A DNA stretch of 64,000 bases from positions 133,501 to 197,500 of the forward strand of contig NZ_LMEM01000012.1 of the NCBI RefSeq assembly GCF_001426345.1, read 5' to 3'. The stretch comes from Devosia sp. Root436 (GTDB taxonomy: Bacteria > Pseudomonadota > Alphaproteobacteria > Rhizobiales > Devosiaceae). The notes beneath the pieces are model-generated. The model was not told the DNA's origin, made no database searches, and saw only the letters and a list, made by a program, of their open reading frames with translations. Positions 46,118 to 54,577 of the stretch are shown piece after piece (position 1 is the stretch's first letter; every line of letters begins with the position of its first letter). The position numbers and the translations under genes are program-made.

Positions 46118-46957
46118 CTACCAGTCGATCTCCTTTGATTTGTCTCCCCATTGGTCCGCTGCCCATTTCAGGGCGTGCTCGATGTAGTGGTTCCAGTTGG
46201 TCCAGTCGTGGATGAAGGGCCCCTGTTCCCAGTGGACATCGAAGTCGTTCTTGATCAGCAGCGACCGCAGCCGGAGATTTTCATCCCAGTGAGGGTCGAG
46301 CGTGCCGATCGAGGTAAAAATCTTTGGCTTGGGCCGGCCGGAGCGTGACAATTGCTCGACCAGCCCAAACACGTCGTGGATTCCGCCCTTTACGGCGGAC
46401 AGGTCGCCAAAGGTGACCTTCATCGCATTGAGGTTGTGAAGGCCGGTCTGCCGTCCTTCCCGGATCGTCCGCTCGATATGCATCACCCGGTCGACGCCGC
46501 CGGACAGGTTCAGGATGAGCGAATAACGGTCCGGATTGCGCAGGCCAATCTTGAGGGCGCCGTATCCCCCCATCGATAGGCCGCCGATGAAGTTGTTGGC
46601 TCGCCCTTCCAGGATTGGGAAGAGCGTCCGGCAAACTTCGGGAAGCTCGTCGACGATGTGGGTGTAGTGCGCGGGCCCCTTGTCCATGTCCGAATAGGCA
46701 GACAGCCTGGCATCGGGCATGAACACGGCGATGCGGTTCTGCTCGGCCCAGCTTTCGATGCGGGTGAAGCGGGTCCAGCAATCATTGTCCCCGGATGTGC
46801 CATGAAGCAGCCAGAGCGCGGGAAAACGGGTGCCGATAAAGTCATTGTCGCCCATCCCCCGCATCATCTCGATCCAGTCGAGCGAGGGCACGATCGCGGT
46901 GACCTTGGTACGGTAGCCGAGCGATTTTGAATGGTAGCTGAATTCGATCCGGGACAT
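46118..46957 (-). CDS. alpha/beta-hydrolase esterase (EstA/esterase D-like), apparently active
   Basis: A 279-residue esterase of the PF00756 kind. LWLLHGTSGDNDCW gives the oxyanion loop, NNFIGGLSMGGYGALKIGLR the nucleophile Ser (about 128), IGTLDPHWDEN the acid region and FIHDWTNWNHYI the catalytic His. Enzymes of this group cleave acetyl or other short acyl esters. No signal peptide, thus cytoplasmic. ATG 46957 follows GGAGG. The neighbouring upstream gene encodes a paralogue without catalytic residues. It probably removes acyl groups from the TRAP-imported substrate. Confidence 0.85.
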   Translation of the reverse strand: MSRIEFSYHSKSLGYRTKVTAIVPSLDWIEMMRGMGDNDFIGTRFPALWLLHGTSGDNDCWTRFTRIESWAEQNRIAVFMPDARLSAYSDMDKGPAHYTHIVDELPEVCRTLFPILEGRANNFIGGLSMGGYGALKIGLRNPDRYSLILNLSGGVDRVMHIERTIREGRQTGLHNLNAMKVTFGDLSAVKGGIHDVFGLVEQLSRSGRPKPKIFTSIGTLDPHWDENLRLRSLLIKNDFDVHWEQGPFIHDWTNWNHYIEHALKWAADQWGDKSKEIDW

Positions 46958-46958
46958 G

Positions 46959-47720
46959 TCAGCGCGCCTCCGCGGACAAGACGATGTCATCGATGAACGC
47001 CCGTATCCGGCTGTCCCAATACGGCCAGCCGGCCATGTCGGGCGCCCCGGGGGATTTCAGGGGCGCAAATGCAGGAGGGAGGGATGCCTCGTCGGCCAGG
47101 CCTGCATCAACATAGAGCGCGGTCGGCGCGCTGTTTGAGCGGCCCCGCGCCAGCAAAAGCAGGTCGTCGGGGGTGCCTTCAACCGCGGCAGCACTACCGA
47201 AAGCGGCCGCCCAGTCGTTTGCCAGCCCGCCCGCATCCTCCTGCCGGCGGAGCGCGCCGACAATATCGATCGGCGCTGAAAAGGCAGCGGCGGCGGCAAA
47301 GGCATCGGGGAAGCGCAGCGCCCATTTCAGCGCCCCATAGCCACCCACGCCGACGCCGGCAACGTAGTTGTCTTCTGGCCGGACCGAGAGGACGCGAACC
47401 AGGTTGCGCACATGGTTGGGCAGGTCTTCGGTCAGATAGCGGAAGTAGGGATAGCCGCCATATGCCATGTCTATATACATGGAATTGTCCATGCTGGGCA
47501 TGATCAGCGCCACGCCTGCGGCCTGTGCATAATGCTCGACCATCGACAGCCGCATCCAGTCGCTGTCGTCGCCACCGGCGTCGTGCAGCAGCCATAGCGT
47601 CTTCAGCCCGCTGGCCGGAATGCTGTCTGAAGCGGCAATGGCGGCATCGGGCAGGAATACCCCCAGATGCATCTGCATCTGCACTGATGTCGCCAGGAAC
47701 TTGATCCTCATGTCGGCCAT
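46959..47720 (-). CDS. esterase-like pseudoenzyme: paralogue lacking catalytic Ser and His
   Basis: A 253-residue relative of the next esterase. The fold markers are kept (LWLLHDAGGDDSDWMRL, NYVAGVGVGGYGALKWALR), but at the nucleophile position it has Gly 124 instead of Ser, the oxyanion HG is HD, and the HDW motif that should hold His reads PDM. The reading frame is intact and flanked by regular ribosome-binding sites, so it is not a broken gene. It may be a structural partner or ligand sensor for the active esterase, or have another function. Confidence 0.75.
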   Translation of the reverse strand: MADMRIKFLATSVQMQMHLGVFLPDAAIAASDSIPASGLKTLWLLHDAGGDDSDWMRLSMVEHYAQAAGVALIMPSMDNSMYIDMAYGGYPYFRYLTEDLPNHVRNLVRVLSVRPEDNYVAGVGVGGYGALKWALRFPDAFAAAAAFSAPIDIVGALRRQEDAGGLANDWAAAFGSAAAVEGTPDDLLLLARGRSNSAPTALYVDAGLADEASLPPAFAPLKSPGAPDMAGWPYWDSRIRAFIDDIVLSAEAR

Positions 47721-47770
47721 GCCGAACTCGTCCTCCCTGCGGCGCGGCCCTCCCGGCCGACCACCAAATC

Positions 47771-48421
47771 CTAGATATTGGCCCCGTCGTCGGAGGCCGA
47801 AGCTGTGCGTGGTGCCTGCGCTGGCCAGCCCTCCTCGGCGGCCCTCCGTGCCGCGAATGCATCGATCGCATCGAGCTGTGACAGGGTGTAATCAAGCTCG
47901 TCGATGCCGTGGAGCAGGCAATGGCGGGAAAACTCGTCGATCTTGAAGTGATAGACGCGATTGCCGGCAGTGACCGTCTGCTCCTGCAGATTGACCGTTA
48001 CCGGCTGTCCGGGCTCGTGAAGCTGGTCTTCGATCAGTCTGGCCACGTCGTCTTTTGTCAGCACCACCGGCAGAACGCCGTTCTTGATGTTGTTGCTGTA
48101 GAAAATATCGCCAAAGCTGGGTGCGATGACGGCACGGATGCCATAGTCGGCGATTGCCCAGACGGCATTTTCTCGCGACGAGCCGCAGCCGAAATTGGCC
48201 TCGCCGATCAGGACACTCGCCCCGCGAAAGGCGGGTCGGTTGAGAATGAAGTCCGGCTTTTCTGTGCCGCTGTCATCGAAGCGGATGTCGTGAAACAGGT
48301 ACTGGCCGAACCCGCCATTGCGCGGCTTGGGCAGGAAACGGGCAGGCAGGATCTGATCGGTGTCGACATTCTCGCCTTCGATGGGGACGGCGACGCCACT
48401 GACGGTCCCAAATGGTTTCAT
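47771..48421 (-). CDS. isopropylmalate isomerase small-subunit-like (LeuD)
   Basis: A 216-residue swivelling-domain subunit. GVAVPIEGENVDTDQILPARFL (substrate loop), FGCGSSRENAVWAIADYGIRAVIAPSFGDIFYSNNIKNGVLP are LeuD signatures. It pairs with the LeuC-like protein coded immediately upstream (2 base gap) to form a hydro-lyase isomerising 2- and 3-hydroxy acids. The setting with esterases and TRAP genes argues for a catabolic substrate, not leucine synthesis (inference). ATG 48421 follows GGAGG. Confidence 0.85.
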   Translation of the reverse strand: MKPFGTVSGVAVPIEGENVDTDQILPARFLPKPRNGGFGQYLFHDIRFDDSGTEKPDFILNRPAFRGASVLIGEANFGCGSSRENAVWAIADYGIRAVIAPSFGDIFYSNNIKNGVLPVVLTKDDVARLIEDQLHEPGQPVTVNLQEQTVTAGNRVYHFKIDEFSRHCLLHGIDELDYTLSQLDAIDAFAARRAAEEGWPAQAPRTASASDDGANI

Positions 48422-48423
48422 GG

Positions 48424-49845
48424 TCAGTACCCTCCGCGAATATCGGTCAGCCGGCCTGTAACCGCTGCAACTGCGGCCATTTGCGGGCTCAGCAGATGCG
48501 TGCGGGCGCCACGGCCCTGGCGTCCGACAAAATTCCGGTTGGAGGTCGAGGCGCAGCGCTGGCCCGACGACACCGTCTCTCCGTTGGTGCCAAGGCACAG
48601 CGAGCACCCGGCCTCGCGCCACTGAAAACCGGCATCACGAAAGATGACGTCGAGCCCCTCGCTCTCGGCCTGCTGCTTGACCAGGCCCGACCCGGGCACC
48701 ACCCAGGCTTCGACGCCGGATTGGACCTTGCGCCCTCCGAGCATGGCAGCTGCGGCACGAAGATCCTCGATGCGGCCATTGGTACAGGAGCCGATGAAGA
48801 CACGGTCGATCGCGACCTGCGAGAGCGGCGTTCCGGGGACAAGGCCCATATAGTCGAGCGCCTTGGTCATGCGCTCCCGGTCCTCGACCGTCTTTGCATT
48901 GGCGGGGTCTGGGATGTGTCCATCAATGGGCACCACGTCCTCGAGGCTGGTACCCCAGGTCACCATCGGCGCGATGTCGGCAGCGTCGAGCACAATCTCG
49001 CGATCGAAAACCGCACCCGGGTCAGAGGCGGTTTCGGTCCAGCGCTGCACGGCTGGTGCCCAGGCCTCGCCCTTGGGCGCAAAGGGCTTGCCGGCAATGT
49101 AGTCGAACGTGGTCTGGTCCGGAGCGATCATGCCCGCACGGGCGCCGGCTTCGATCGACATGTTGCAGACCGTCAGCCGACCCTCGATCGAGAGCGCCCG
49201 GATGGCCGATCCGCCATATTCGATGACATGGCCCACGGCACCGGCCGCACCAATGCGCCGGATAATGGCAAGGATGATATCCTTGGCTGTGACGCCGAAG
49301 CCCAGCTCTCCTTCAACCGAAATGCGCATCGACTTCGGCTTGCGCTGCCACAGGGTCTGCGTGGCGAGCACCTGAGCGGCCTGGGTCATGCCGACACCGA
49401 AGGCCAGCGCACCCAGGGCGCCATGGGTGGAGGTGTGGCTGTCGGCGCAGACGATCGTCATGCCCGGTTGGCTGATGCCCTGCTCGGGCCCGATCACATG
49501 GACGATGCCCTGGCGAAGGTCGTCCAGCTCGAACAGGGTGATGCCGTATTCCCGCGACTTCGCCACCAGGTTTTCAACCATGCCTCGCCGCTCGGCGCTG
49601 CGTATCCCGGCGACCCGGCGCTCATCGGTCGGCACATAGTGATCCGGCGTCGCGAAAACCTGCTGGGGAAAGCGGACAGGCAAGCCGCGCTCCTCCAGAA
49701 ACTCGAATGCCGGCTGATAGCCGTCGTGAATGAGATGGCGATCCACGTAGAGCAGGGTCTCGCCATCCGGGCGCTCCAGTATGGCGTGCCGCGCCCAGAT
49801 CTTGTCCAGCATGCTCCGGGGAGTATTGTTGATATCTGGTGCCAT
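48424..49845 (-). CDS. isopropylmalate isomerase large-subunit-like (LeuC)
   Basis: A 473-residue aconitase-family protein. VCADSHTSTHGALGALAFGVGMTQ, FIGSCTNGRIEDLRAAA (first cluster Cys) and GCSLCLGTNG (second and third) hold a 4Fe-4S cluster, and GQRCASTSNRNFVGRQGRGARTHL ends it. The CLGTNGETVSSGQ segment departs from the CLAMNPDxLxPGE of standard LeuC, near the active site. Length is that of LeuC. Alternative substrates include citramalate- or alkylmalate-like acids. ATG 49845 has a weak ribosome-binding site. Confidence 0.85.
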   Translation of the reverse strand: MAPDINNTPRSMLDKIWARHAILERPDGETLLYVDRHLIHDGYQPAFEFLEERGLPVRFPQQVFATPDHYVPTDERRVAGIRSAERRGMVENLVAKSREYGITLFELDDLRQGIVHVIGPEQGISQPGMTIVCADSHTSTHGALGALAFGVGMTQAAQVLATQTLWQRKPKSMRISVEGELGFGVTAKDIILAIIRRIGAAGAVGHVIEYGGSAIRALSIEGRLTVCNMSIEAGARAGMIAPDQTTFDYIAGKPFAPKGEAWAPAVQRWTETASDPGAVFDREIVLDAADIAPMVTWGTSLEDVVPIDGHIPDPANAKTVEDRERMTKALDYMGLVPGTPLSQVAIDRVFIGSCTNGRIEDLRAAAAMLGGRKVQSGVEAWVVPGSGLVKQQAESEGLDVIFRDAGFQWREAGCSLCLGTNGETVSSGQRCASTSNRNFVGRQGRGARTHLLSPQMAAVAAVTGRLTDIRGGY

Positions 49846-49886
49846 GTTGCTATCGGTGGGTTGACTCGATGAGGGTGGGGCGGTCG

Positions 49887-51005
49887 TCAGGAAGCCGGAA
49901 GGCCGTCGCGTCTTAGGCGCAGGGCCGCGTCAACGACCGCGTCTCCCATTTCTCTGGTGCCGATGCTTTTCTCGCCCGCCCGGCAAAGATCGATGGTGCG
50001 ATGACCGTCACGCAGGACATTGCGTACTGCCTGCTCGATGAGGCAGGCACGATCGTCCATGTCGAAGGAGTGACGCAGCATCATCGCCGCCGAGAGCACT
50101 GCCGCCAGTGGATTGGCTATGTTCCGTCCGGCAATATCTGGAGCGGTGCCATGCACCGGTTCATAAAGCCCCAGCTTGCCTGGCCCCAGTGACGCCGATG
50201 GCAGCATGCCGATTGATCCTGCCAGCATGGCGGCAGCGTCTGAAAGGATATCCCCGAACACGTTGCCGGTCACAATGACGTCGAACTGGCGCGGATCCCG
50301 GATCAGTGCCATGGACGCTGCATCGATATAGAGGTGACGCAATTCGACGTCCGGATATTCGCGGCCAACCTCGATGACGATTTCGCGCCACAGGGCCATC
50401 GTTTCGAGGACATTGGACTTGTCGACCGAACACAGCTTGCCCCGGCGCGCGCGTGCAGCCTTGAAGGCAAAGTGGGCGATCCGGCGAATCTCGGATTCTG
50501 AATACCGCATGGTGTTGATGCCGAAGCGTTCTCCCGACTCATCGGTTGAAATGCCCCGCGGTTCGCCGAAATACAGATCGCCGTTCAACTCGCGGATTAT
50601 GAGCATGTCGACGCCCTTGACGACCTCAGGCTTCAAGGTCGAGGCGTCGAGCAGTTCCGGCAGCAGAACGACCGGGCGCAGGTTTGCATAGAGCGTAAGC
50701 GCGCGCCGCAGGCGCAACAGGCCATTGCCGGCGCCTTCGAGCGGCGGACGGCGCTCATCCTCGATTACGCCGGTGCCACCGAGGAGGATGGCGTCCGAAT
50801 TGCGGGCGAGCTCAAGCGTCCGTGGCGGCAGCGCGGTTCCCTCGGCATCGAGCCCTGCGCCACCGATCGGTGCTTCCTGCAGGTCCAGGCTATAGTCTGT
50901 ACCGATAGCGGCCTTGAGCACCTTTACCGCCTCGGCAGTCACCTCGGTCCCAATTCCGTCGCCCGGAAGAACAGCGATTTTCAACTTGCAAGCCCCATGT
51001 GTCAC
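49887..51005 (-). CDS. isopropylmalate dehydrogenase-like enzyme (LeuB)
   Basis: A 372-residue beta-decarboxylating dehydrogenase. [39 protein letters not shown] (substrate Arg residues), [30 protein letters not shown] (Lys) and [27 protein letters not shown] are family markers. It oxidatively decarboxylates a 3-hydroxy acid such as 3-isopropylmalate. Relatives act on malate or tartrate, but the motifs lean to LeuB. With LeuCD-like genes it makes an alpha-keto acid. Start GTG 51005, with TTG 50984 as alternative. Confidence 0.85.
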   Translation of the reverse strand: MTHGACKLKIAVLPGDGIGTEVTAEAVKVLKAAIGTDYSLDLQEAPIGGAGLDAEGTALPPRTLELARNSDAILLGGTGVIEDERRPPLEGAGNGLLRLRRALTLYANLRPVVLLPELLDASTLKPEVVKGVDMLIIRELNGDLYFGEPRGISTDESGERFGINTMRYSESEIRRIAHFAFKAARARRGKLCSVDKSNVLETMALWREIVIEVGREYPDVELRHLYIDAASMALIRDPRQFDVIVTGNVFGDILSDAAAMLAGSIGMLPSASLGPGKLGLYEPVHGTAPDIAGRNIANPLAAVLSAAMMLRHSFDMDDRACLIEQAVRNVLRDGHRTIDLCRAGEKSIGTREMGDAVVDAALRLRRDGLPAS

Positions 51006-51089
51006 TGATGTCCGCCGCGCGGAAAACCGAGCGACATCGGGACACTAGGGGGCGGGAAGGCAAAGTCGAAGTCGTGCTTCGCCATGCCG

Positions 51090-51108
51090 GCATCGTGTTT
51101 GACGATGC
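51090..51108. promoter_or_regulatory. probable LysR-type regulator box upstream of leuB-like gene
   Basis: A perfect inverted repeat with 7-base arms GCATCGT and ACGATGC, five bases between, containing a T-N11-A core. It is in the 109-base gap between the lysR stop and the leuB-like start, about 85 bases upstream of the latter. A second smaller inverted repeat (CGAAG/CTTCG) lies at 51067-51081, as expected for a recognition plus activation site pair. Confidence 0.65.
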
Positions 51109-51114
51109 GTGGGT

Positions 51115-52005
51115 TCAGGTGGGAATGCTGCGCCGCAGGAAGTTGACCAGCATCTCCACAGAAGGCTGCGTGTTGTTTTCCTGGACGCAGATATTCCATT
51201 GCCGCGTCGCCCAGGGTTCATCGAGCATGCACATATAAACCTTGCCCCCGCCCACATAGCGGGCCCCGCAAGCCTCCGGAACGAGGCCTACTCCAAGCTC
51301 TGCCTCGACCATAGCCGCGACGGTTTCAAAGCCATTCACGCGGATCGGCATCGTCAGCGGCTTGTTCAGGTCGGCGGCGGCGCGCATGACGATGGAATCG
51401 AGAAAGCTGCCCTGCATCGGGCCGACCATCTGATGCCCCACCAGTTCGTCGAAGCGGATCGATTCACGACCCACAAACGCATGCCCCGCAGGCGCAAGAA
51501 CAGCGAGCCTGTCGGTTCGATAGGGGAAGATGCGCAGGCCGGGGCGAGGCATGACGCCACCGAACACGCCGATATCTGCAGCATTTTCCGCCACGGCATC
51601 CACCGCCTGCTTGCTGGTGCCCTCCTCAAGCTCCACCCGGATCGAGGGGTGGAGCAGCAGGAACTCGCGCAGATCGGAGGGTAGATGCTGGATGATAGTG
51701 GACACGCTGCCAAAGACCCGGACCTGTCCGCTCAGCCCCTTTCCGTGATGGGCGAGACCCAGTTCCATCTGCCGCAGATCGCGCAGGATGGATCGCGAAT
51801 GATAGAGGAAGGTGTGCCCTGCGGGCGTCAATTCCAGGCCCTTGACCCCGCGGTGAAACAGCGACGTCTCCAGCTTTGCCTCGAGATCGGAAATGCGCTT
51901 GCTCACCGCCGAAGCCGCTATGTTTTTCTGCTCGGCGGCCTTCGCAATGCTCGCGGCATCGCAGATGGCGATAAACAACTCAATCGTCAGCAGGTCAAAA
52001 CGCAC
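51115..52005 (-). CDS. LysR-family transcriptional regulator of the catabolic operon
   Basis: A 296-residue regulator. LTIELFIAICDAASIAKAAEQKNIAASAVSKRISDLEAKLETSLFHRG is the winged helix (residues 4-60), and the remainder the periplasmic-binding-like effector domain. It falls in the group where the HTH reads SAVSKRIS..E. GTG 52005 follows GGGGAGG closely; the open frame upstream is not coding. It lies at the head of the operon in the same direction, with a plausible LTTR box between it and leuB-like. Confidence 0.88.
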   Translation of the reverse strand: MRFDLLTIELFIAICDAASIAKAAEQKNIAASAVSKRISDLEAKLETSLFHRGVKGLELTPAGHTFLYHSRSILRDLRQMELGLAHHGKGLSGQVRVFGSVSTIIQHLPSDLREFLLLHPSIRVELEEGTSKQAVDAVAENAADIGVFGGVMPRPGLRIFPYRTDRLAVLAPAGHAFVGRESIRFDELVGHQMVGPMQGSFLDSIVMRAAADLNKPLTMPIRVNGFETVAAMVEAELGVGLVPEACGARYVGGGKVYMCMLDEPWATRQWNICVQENNTQPSVEMLVNFLRRSIPT

Positions 52006-52082
52006 ATTGCCTCCCCTTTGGCCACTGAGCCGATCTAGCCGACTCCATTCTAATCCAGCAAGTCTGTGCTCACAGTTAGTCG

Positions 52083-52148
52083 GTCCTGAGACCGGCGCAG
52101 GATCGCCATGCTGGTGAACTCGGTGCCTCTGTCGCTGAGCACCGTGGG
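52083..52148 (-). pseudogene. remnant of an IS3-family transposase (DDE fragment)
   Basis: On the minus strand the stretch reads PTVLSDRGTEFTSMAILRRS, matching the DNGTEFTS..IL..SQD segment around the second catalytic Asp of IS3-type transposases. A stop follows soon after, and no rest of the element is found. It is a decayed fragment left in the noncoding stretch between lysR and the tRNA (52006-52390), which otherwise seems empty. Confidence 0.6.
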
Positions 52149-52352
52149 CGGTGGGCTGCGACTTGGGCGCCGCGTGCTCAGAGCCCGCTTGCGACCGCCG
52201 CATCTGCGCACATGCAATTAGCAGAAGGCGCTCTTGGAGGAGAGATCCGACACCGTGAACAGCATGAAGCCGCCTTTTTCTACCCAGCCGCTTCGCTCTA
52301 TCTGATTCCGATATGATTCCGGCACCTAGAGCCGCCACCTGTCCAGAAAAGG

Positions 52353-52390
52353 AAAACCCCAGCTAAGCACTTGGCTTAACTGGGGTTTTT
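52353..52390. terminator. bidirectional intrinsic terminator next to tRNA-fMet
   Basis: Arms CCCCAGCTAAGC and GCTTAACTGGGG form a near-perfect hairpin with a run of T on the plus side and AAAA (TTTT on minus) on the other. It directly follows the tRNA 3' end on the minus strand. Confidence 0.85.
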
Positions 52391-52467
<77 letters not shown>

Positions 52468-52682
52468 TCAATCAGTCGATAACAGTGCCGGTGGGGCCGT
52501 CATCACTGCGACCTCAGTCGCGACGTGAGGCGTATATAGGGGGTCGGGCGGCATAGCTCAACCCCTAAAGGCGCGTGGGTGACGCTTTTTTGACGGCGCG
52601 AAATAGTGCCGCGCGAGCCTGTTAATTTCGGCGGCATCGGTTAGTGTGCGCCAATCTTCCATACCAGTTGCCAGGATATTCC

Positions 52683-53720
52683 ATGAAACTGAAGCCGCTT
52701 GGCCGCACCGACCTCCAGGTCACTGAAATCTGTCTGGGCACCATGACCTGGGGCAGCCAGAATAGTGAGGCCGAAGGCCACGCCCAGATCGACATGGCGC
52801 TCGAGGCCGGCCTCAATTTCATGGACACGGCCGAACTCTATGCCGTGCCGCGCAGCCCGCAGACCTCGGGCCGCACCGAGGAAATCATCGGCAACTGGTT
52901 CAAGGCATCAGGCAAGCGCGACCAGTGGATCCTGGCCTCCAAGGTCGCGGGCGGACCGGTGGATTTCATGCGCGACGGCAGCCGCACCACCGGCAAGACC
53001 CTGCGCCAGGCCTTCGAAGCCAGCCTGAAACGCCTGCAGACCGACCGCATCGATCTCTACCAGATCCATTGGGCCGGTCGCGGCAGCTACAATTTCGATG
53101 GCTCCTGGACCTACAAGCCCCACGAGCAGGACACAGCAGATGCCCTGGCCAATATCGAGGACATGCTGGAAACGCTGGACGCGCTGATCAGGGAGGGCAA
53201 GCTGCGCCATGCCGGCGTCTCCAACGAGACCACCTGGGGCATTGCCCAATGGCTGCGCATCGCCGAGCGGAGAGGCCTGCCGCGCCTGGTCTCGGTGCAG
53301 AACGAATACAACCTGCTGCGCCGCCACTTCGATCTCGACCTGGCCGAACTCAGCCACCACGAGGATGTGGGCCTGCTCGCCTATTCGCCGCTGGCGGGCG
53401 GCCTGCTCACCGGCAAGTATTTTGACGGCCAGATGCCCAAGGGCAGCCGGGGCGACTACCAGAAGGGCTTCTGGCGGCTCAATGAACATTCCGAGACTGC
53501 CGCCAAGGCCTATTTCGCCCTCGCGTCCCGCCATGGGCTCGACCCGGCGCAGATGGCCATCGCCTTCGCGCTGACCCGCCCGTTCATGACCTCGGTCATC
53601 ATCGGCGCCACCAGCACGGCCCAGCTGGCCAACGCTATCGGCGCCCGCGACCTGGTGCTGCCGCCCGAGCTACTGGCCGAGATCGACGCCATCCACCGCC
53701 GCTATCCGCGTACGATCTGA
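52683..53720 (+). CDS. aldo/keto reductase, Tas-like
   Basis: A 345-residue AKR. LGRTDLQVTEICLGTMTWGSQN, NFMDTAELYAVP (catalytic Asp and Tyr), ILASKVAGG (Lys) and IDLYQIHWAGRG (His) form the catalytic tetrad; SVIIGATSTAQLANAI is the NADPH region. Close to E. coli Tas and the sugar-keto reductases of AKR12-like groups. Physiological substrate unknown. ATG 52683 was chosen because the strand-leading MKLKPLGRTDL matches AKR N-termini. Confidence 0.88.
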   Translation: MKLKPLGRTDLQVTEICLGTMTWGSQNSEAEGHAQIDMALEAGLNFMDTAELYAVPRSPQTSGRTEEIIGNWFKASGKRDQWILASKVAGGPVDFMRDGSRTTGKTLRQAFEASLKRLQTDRIDLYQIHWAGRGSYNFDGSWTYKPHEQDTADALANIEDMLETLDALIREGKLRHAGVSNETTWGIAQWLRIAERRGLPRLVSVQNEYNLLRRHFDLDLAELSHHEDVGLLAYSPLAGGLLTGKYFDGQMPKGSRGDYQKGFWRLNEHSETAAKAYFALASRHGLDPAQMAIAFALTRPFMTSVIIGATSTAQLANAIGARDLVLPPELLAEIDAIHRRYPRTI

Positions 53721-53754
53721 GGCAGGGTGGGCGACCTCGCCGCCGCCTGCCCCA

Positions 53755-53824
53755 TTCCCAGAGAAAGCGGGAATCCCCTTCTGGCACCGGCACAAGGGAG
53801 ATTCCCGCTTTCGCGGGAATGACA
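53755..53824. repeat. GGGAATGAC-type palindromic repeat
   Basis: Two facing partial copies: AAGCGGGAATCCCC near 53766-53778 and the perfect 8-base arms ATTCCCGC/GCGGGAAT around TTTC at 53802-53821, followed by GACAC. Same family as 8885-8900. Confidence 0.7.
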
Positions 53825-53862
53825 CGGTGGGCTATGAGAAGCAGGTGCGCATTCAGGCCTGA

Positions 53863-54570
53863 ATGGGGTTGCCCTTGTCGACGACGCTTATATCCACCCT
53901 GTTTCCGCTCATCTGCTACTTCGCCTACAACATCATCGTGCCGATGGTGGAGCGGCTGCGGCCGTCACTGTCCTCCATCATGAACATGCAGCGCCGCCGG
54001 TGGGTGGCGAATGCCGCCCTGCGCGAATCCCCGTTCGACGCTATCCTCTCGGGCAACATCATGGGCTCGGTGAGCTTTCTCGCTTCCACCGCGGTCCTGT
54101 TGATCCTCGCCATCTTCGCGGTGTTCGGCCAGGTGCCGGCGCTGATGAACACGCTCAATTCGCTGTCGCTTGGCCGGGTCTACACCACGCTCGACGTGCA
54201 ACTGCATCTGGCGGTCATGCTGACCATGTTCGTGCTGGCCTTTTTCGCCTTCACCCTGTCGCTGCGCCAGTTCAACCATTTCTGCATCATGCTGGGCGCG
54301 CTCGATCATGCCAGCCCGATTTCCGAGCCGGAGATCGACGCCATCACCGCGATGAATGCGCTCGGCGCCCGCAACTTCAACAGTGGCGTCCGCGCCTATT
54401 ACTTCTCGGTGGCCACCGTGGCCTGGTTCGTCTCCGAATGGCTGCCGATCGCCGCCTGCGTCGCGACCATCCTGATCCTGACGCATCGCGAATTCTTTTC
54501 CTCGGCCCACCGCACCGCCGCCTCGGCCGCCATCATCGCGGCCCGGCGCCAGCAGGAAAAGCAGCGCTAG
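53863..54570 (+). CDS. DUF599-family membrane protein
   Basis: A 235-residue membrane protein with about four TM segments. ICYFAYNIIVPMVERLRPSLSSIMNMQRRRWVANAALRESPFDAILSGNIMGSVSF in pieces is the DUF599 signature, and LRQFNHFCIMLGALD the second conserved part. Function unknown. It converges with the Sel1 gene 8 bases away. Confidence 0.8.
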   Translation: MGLPLSTTLISTLFPLICYFAYNIIVPMVERLRPSLSSIMNMQRRRWVANAALRESPFDAILSGNIMGSVSFLASTAVLLILAIFAVFGQVPALMNTLNSLSLGRVYTTLDVQLHLAVMLTMFVLAFFAFTLSLRQFNHFCIMLGALDHASPISEPEIDAITAMNALGARNFNSGVRAYYFSVATVAWFVSEWLPIAACVATILILTHREFFSSAHRTAASAAIIAARRQQEKQR

Positions 54571-54577
54571 CCACGCG

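Noticed and set aside
48412..49872. Open frame of 486 codons on the plus strand opposite leuC-like
   Set aside because: The minus strand has complete LeuC motifs; the other frame is a shadow.
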